Origin: Candidatus Cloacimonadota bacterium
GTDB taxonomy: Bacteria; Hydrothermota; E44-bin80
Direction: 5' to 3'
NCBI GenBank assembly: GCA_004376305.1
Contig: SOKD01000013.1
Span: 1-9,419 of the forward strand
Length of the DNA: 9,419 nt
Positions 6,627-9,419 of this stretch are shown here, in pieces. Position numbers and translations under genes: made by a program. The notes beneath the pieces were generated by a model. The model saw only the letters and a list, made by a program, of their open reading frames with translations. It was not told the origin of the DNA and did no database searches. Position 1 is the first letter of the stretch. Each line of letters starts with the position of its first letter.

Positions 6627-7228
6627 AGTATGGTGTTTTTAAAGAGAAGGCGCGTATAGTGCTGCTCCCTCTTGTAAACCTGTTTGCGAAATTAAATATC
6701 AATCCACTGGTCCTCACCATTACTGGTTTTCTTCTCAATTGCTTTGTTGCATATCTTTTTGCATTTGGTTATTTCAGATGGGCTGGATTTGCTCTCATTT
6801 TCGCCTCAATATTTGATGCCATAGATGGAGCCGTTGCAAGAAAGAACAATGCGATAACAGATTTTGGTGCCTTTTTTGATTCTACAATAGACCGATATTC
6901 TGAGTTTGCCGTTTTTCTGGGAATACTCATCCATTACATGAAGACAGCAAATCCCTTCTTCATCTTCATAACACTCTTTGCCCTCTTTGGCTCAACTATG
7001 GTGAGTTACACGCGGGCACGCGCAGAGGCGCTTGGCATTCAATGTACCGTTGGTCTTTTTGACAGAACAATGCGGGTGACAACTGTCGTTATTGGAGCAT
7101 TACTGGGAAAATTTATCTTTGGGTACTTCATGCTCCTGCTTGCCTTCTTCACGCACGTAACCAGTATCCAGAGAATCATCCATGTAAGAAAGAAATTAAG
7201 AAATTCTGAAAGGAGAAATAATGCCTAA
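6623..7228 (+). CDS. CDP-alcohol phosphatidyltransferase, probable phosphatidylinositol phosphate synthase
   Basis: This integral membrane enzyme of 201 residues carries the complete family signature D65-x2-D68-G69-x2-A72-R73-x8-G82-x3-D86-x3-D90; the aspartates bind the metal and the CDP-diacylglycerol pyrophosphate. Several hydrophobic helices flank it (about 27-50, 51-65, 93-106, 110-128, 150-180). Its partner gene, directly downstream and overlapping by 8 bases, encodes inositol-3-phosphate synthase. This points to inositol 1-phosphate as the acceptor, giving phosphatidylinositol phosphate as in actinobacterial PIP synthases. The [11 protein letters not shown] segment (128-138) resembles the region following the signature in PIP synthases. 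The family assignment is secure; the acceptor is inferred from context, and glycerol-3-phosphate (PgsA) is the main alternative. The tail is basic ([13 protein letters not shown]). The start has a good ribosome binding site and overlaps rsmI. Confidence 0.93.
   Translation: MKYGVFKEKARIVLLPLVNLFAKLNINPLVLTITGFLLNCFVAYLFAFGYFRWAGFALIFASIFDAIDGAVARKNNAITDFGAFFDSTIDRYSEFAVFLGILIHYMKTANPFFIFITLFALFGSTMVSYTRARAEALGIQCTVGLFDRTMRVTTVVIGALLGKFIFGYFMLLLAFFTHVTSIQRIIHVRKKLRNSERRNNA
7211..7216 (+). promoter_or_regulatory. Ribosome binding site of inositol-3-phosphate synthase
   Basis: AGGAGA lies 4 bases before the ATG at 7221, within the final codons of the preceding transferase gene. It decides the start and supports coupled translation of the pair. 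Confidence 0.7.
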
Positions 7229-8342
7229 GGTACGAGTTGGTATCATTGGTGTTGGCAACTGCGCTTCCTCATTTATCCAGGGAGTAGAATATTACAAGAA
7301 TGCTAAAGAAACCGAACGAATTCCGGGACTTATGCATGTCAATCTTGGTGGATATCACATAAAAGATATCGAATTCGTCACTGCATTTGATATTGACAAA
7401 AGAAAAGTGGGGAAAGACATCTCCGATGCTATAACAACATACCCGAATTGCACATGCACATTTACCTCCGTCCCCAAAAAAAATATAAAAGTTCTGAGAG
7501 GTATGACACATGATGGATTGGGAAAATACCTTTCGCAAATAATTGAAAAAGCTCCGGGTTCTACCGTTGATATTGTGAAAGTACTCAAGGACTCAAAATG
7601 TGATGTTGTTGTAAACTACCTCCCTGTCGGCAGCGAGGAAGCAACAAAATGGTATGTTGAACAGATACTCGAAGCCCATTGTGCCATGGTAAATGCAATC
7701 CCCGTTTTTATTGCAAGCGCAAAATACTGGCACACACGATTCAAAAAAGCTGGTGTGCCCATTATTGGCGATGACATCAAATCACAGGTAGGTGCAACCA
7801 TCGTACACAGGGTACTCACGAATCTTTTTATTGACAGAGGGGTAAAACTCGAACGGACATCTCAGTTGAACGTTGGCGGAAACACCGACTTTCTCAATAT
7901 GCTTGAGCGTGAAAGACTTGAATCAAAGAAAATATCAAAAACGCAATCGGTCGAATCACAGCTTCCATACAATATTGGCGAAGGAAATATCCATATTGGT
8001 CCATCCGACTACATCAAATGGCTCACGGACAGAAAATGGGCATACATCCGACTTGAAGGAACCACGTTTGGAAATGTCCCTCTGAATATAGAGTTGAAAC
8101 TCGAGGTCTGGGACTCACCTAATTCAGCCGGAGTTATTATTGATGCTGTACGTTGTGCAAAGCTGGCACTGGACAATAAATTAAGCGGGTCCCTGACAGC
8201 ACCATCAAGTTACTTCATGAAATCCCCGCCTATACAATATAATGACCAGATATGCATGTATAAAACAGAACGATTCATCAAGAAATATTCACTTAAGAAG
8301 AAAAGAGCGACAACCAAGAGAAAAAAGAAAAAGAATAAATGA
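7221..8342 (+). CDS. ino1: Inositol-3-phosphate synthase (myo-inositol-1-phosphate synthase)
   Basis: This NAD-dependent cytoplasmic enzyme cyclises glucose-6-phosphate to 1L-myo-inositol 1-phosphate. At 373 residues it is the short prokaryotic form (actinobacterial/archaeal type) rather than the roughly 530-residue eukaryotic one. Motifs are the Rossmann loop [12 protein letters not shown] (10-21), [11 protein letters not shown] (56-66), [10 protein letters not shown] (132-141), [17 protein letters not shown] (183-199), [11 protein letters not shown] (217-227), [10 protein letters not shown] (235-244), the substrate-binding region GPSDYI (260-265) and [14 protein letters not shown] (298-311). 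The protein ends in an unusually lysine-rich tail from residue 357 ([16 protein letters not shown]). The gene overlaps the CDP-alcohol phosphatidyltransferase by 8 bases and tmk by ATGA. The pair plausibly forms a two-step route from glucose-6-phosphate to an inositol phospholipid. Confidence 0.95.
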   Translation: MPKVRVGIIGVGNCASSFIQGVEYYKNAKETERIPGLMHVNLGGYHIKDIEFVTAFDIDKRKVGKDISDAITTYPNCTCTFTSVPKKNIKVLRGMTHDGLGKYLSQIIEKAPGSTVDIVKVLKDSKCDVVVNYLPVGSEEATKWYVEQILEAHCAMVNAIPVFIASAKYWHTRFKKAGVPIIGDDIKSQVGATIVHRVLTNLFIDRGVKLERTSQLNVGGNTDFLNMLERERLESKKISKTQSVESQLPYNIGEGNIHIGPSDYIKWLTDRKWAYIRLEGTTFGNVPLNIELKLEVWDSPNSAGVIIDAVRCAKLALDNKLSGSLTAPSSYFMKSPPIQYNDQICMYKTERFIKKYSLKKKRATTKRKKKKNK

Positions 8343-8977
8343 AAAAGGGATTCTTTATCAGTTTCGAGGGATGTGAGGGATCAGGCAAAACAACACAGGC
8401 TGAACGGCTCAATGCTTTTTTTGAAAAAAAACACATCGATTGCACCTTTACCCATGAACCGGGCGGAACACCAATTTCTGAAGAGATAAGGAAAATCCTC
8501 CTGCATCACAATAATGTGAGGATGTCCCCGTTAACTGAGTTATTCCTTTACCTTGCAAGCCGGGCACAACACACTGAAGAACGCATCATCCCAATATTAC
8601 AAAAGGGATTTGTGGTGATTACAGACAGATACACCGATTCATCTCTTGCATACCAGGGTGCGGCAAGAAACCTTTCGCTTGAACTGGTTCAAAGACTCAA
8701 CATAATAGCTACAGGAGGAATTCTTCCTGATATAACATTTCTTATCGATATCGATCCGGAAGAAGGATTGAAACGGCTGAATGGAAAAGACAGGATCGAA
8801 AACGAAGCAGTAGCATTCCACAAGAAAGTCAGAAATGCATACCTTGAAATAGCAGAAAGAGAAAAAAAGAGAATTATGGTTATTAACGGCGAGCGTTCAG
8901 AAGATGAAATTTTTGCAGATATTTTGCAGTTAACAAAGAAACACAGAAGGTTTGGTGAACTTTACGATGAAAGATAA
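8339..8977 (+). CDS. tmk: Thymidylate kinase (dTMP kinase)
   Basis: Tmk phosphorylates dTMP to dTDP with ATP, on the route to dTTP for DNA synthesis. It has 212 residues, a normal length. Visible motifs are the P-loop [12 protein letters not shown] (9-20), [14 protein letters not shown] (38-51, dTMP site), [16 protein letters not shown] (68-83), the DRY motif [14 protein letters not shown] (95-108), [17 protein letters not shown] (130-146) and the LID-region [18 protein letters not shown] (151-168), a slightly diverged form of the usual DR.E.E..FH..VR..Y. The start is the ATG of an ATGA overlap with the inositol-3-phosphate synthase stop. No clear Shine-Dalgarno exists in the lysine-codon-rich sequence before it, so translation probably depends on coupling to the upstream gene. 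Confidence 0.96.
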   Translation: MKKGFFISFEGCEGSGKTTQAERLNAFFEKKHIDCTFTHEPGGTPISEEIRKILLHHNNVRMSPLTELFLYLASRAQHTEERIIPILQKGFVVITDRYTDSSLAYQGAARNLSLELVQRLNIIATGGILPDITFLIDIDPEEGLKRLNGKDRIENEAVAFHKKVRNAYLEIAEREKKRIMVINGERSEDEIFADILQLTKKHRRFGELYDER

Positions 8978-9020
8978 GACAAGAGAGGAAACATCAGAGA
9001 ACCAACAATATTCCGGCGCA

Positions 9021-9028
9021 AAGGAGGT
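9021..9028 (+). promoter_or_regulatory. Strong ribosome binding site of the S41 protease gene
   Basis: AAGGAGGT is a full match to the anti-Shine-Dalgarno complement, 4 bases before the ATG at 9033. It favours that start over an in-frame ATG at 8967 that overlaps the end of tmk. Confidence 0.75.
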
Positions 9029-9032
9029 CAGA

Positions 9033-9419
9033 ATGCGTAAGAAACAATTCATTGCCATTCTCGTTTCTATTATTATCATCAGCCTCTTCTTTGGTGGTGT
9101 CATAGGATCATATCTCGGAGCTCAATCAAAGAATGACGAAGGGATTACCTATAAAATCAGGCTTTTCATGAAAATAATTACTTCGGTTGAGAAGAACTAC
9201 TTCAAGAAAATTGAAGTAGAAGACTTGCTCGATTATGCCATCAGAGGAATGCTTCGCGCTCTGGATTCCCACACAATCTATCTTGACAGCGATGAATACA
9301 AGGACCTTCTTGTTGGAACGAAAGGAAAGATTTTTCGGCATGGAATCCAGATTGGAATAAGCGAAGACCTTCACACCATAATCACACCCATAGAAGCAAC
9401 CCCAGCAGACAAAGAAGGA
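9033..9419 (+). CDS. S41 family C-terminal processing peptidase, N-terminal part (cut by window end)
   Basis: 129 residues are present and the frame runs off the right edge. A basic start (MRKK) precedes one hydrophobic segment (about 6-30), which acts as a signal anchor or uncleaved signal peptide placing the enzyme outside the cytoplasmic membrane. Next comes the N-terminal helical domain of Ctp proteases (VEKNYFKKIEVEDLLDYAIR, then MLRALDSHTIYLDSDEYKDL, 73-92). The start of the PDZ domain is HGIQIGISEDLHTIITPIEATPADKEG (103-129). In most relatives the PDZ entry reads GEFGGIG; here it reads GKIFRHGI. The Ser/Lys catalytic domain lies beyond the window. An alternative in-frame ATG at 8967 would add 22 polar residues before the anchor; the strong ribosome binding site argues for 9033. 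The gap to tmk is 55 bases. Confidence 0.9.
   Translation, partial: MRKKQFIAILVSIIIISLFFGGVIGSYLGAQSKNDEGITYKIRLFMKIITSVEKNYFKKIEVEDLLDYAIRGMLRALDSHTIYLDSDEYKDLLVGTKGKIFRHGIQIGISEDLHTIITPIEATPADKEG

Noticed and set aside
1..9419. CRISPR arrays, insertion sequences, integrase sites or other mobile-element signs
   Set aside because: No spaced direct repeats, transposase-like products or terminal inverted repeats were seen; gene content and style look uniform and chromosomal.

Overview
The window looks like a chromosomal segment of a moderately AT-rich bacterium. The bacterial signs are a DD-peptidase tail acting on peptidoglycan, AAGGAGG-type ribosome binding sites, sigma70-like TTGACA-17-TATNNT promoters and tightly overlapping operon genes. 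A selA-selB pair shows that the organism decodes UGA as selenocysteine. A CDP-alcohol phosphatidyltransferase next to an inositol-1-phosphate synthase suggests inositol phospholipids, which are restricted among bacteria. I cannot place the phylum from sequence alone; an uncultured, probably anaerobic lineage would fit, but that is a guess.

Layout. 3-215 (+) is the C-terminal end of a D-Ala-D-Ala carboxypeptidase/endopeptidase (S13, PBP4/DacB type). An AT-rich convergent gap (216-331) follows. On the minus strand lie selA (3646-2246), then selB (2164-332), driven by a near-consensus promoter that sits so close to selA that its mRNA may be leaderless. The 325-base divergent gap 3647-3971 holds that promoter, and on the plus strand a second good promoter plus a leader hairpin for ilvE (3972-4892), a branched-chain aminotransferase.

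From 4979 to the right edge runs a compact plus-strand gene train: a 322-residue protein of unknown function with an internal duplication, rsmI (16S rRNA C1402 2'-O-methyltransferase, short form), a CDP-alcohol phosphatidyltransferase, inositol-3-phosphate synthase, thymidylate kinase, and the N-terminal part of an S41 carboxy-terminal processing protease cut by the window end. Neighbours overlap by 4-26 bases, apart from the 55-base gap before the protease, so translational coupling is likely.

How the genes work together. SelA makes Sec-tRNA from Ser-tRNA(Sec), and SelB delivers it to the ribosome. selD, selC and any selenoprotein are not in view. Inositol-3-phosphate synthase would make the head group from glucose-6-phosphate, and the adjacent membrane transferase would attach it to CDP-diacylglycerol. 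The other genes of the train are housekeeping. I see no mobile element, CRISPR array, tRNA or rRNA, and nothing that amounts to a clearly new system. The least explained items are the 322-residue duplicated protein and the leaderless-looking selA start.
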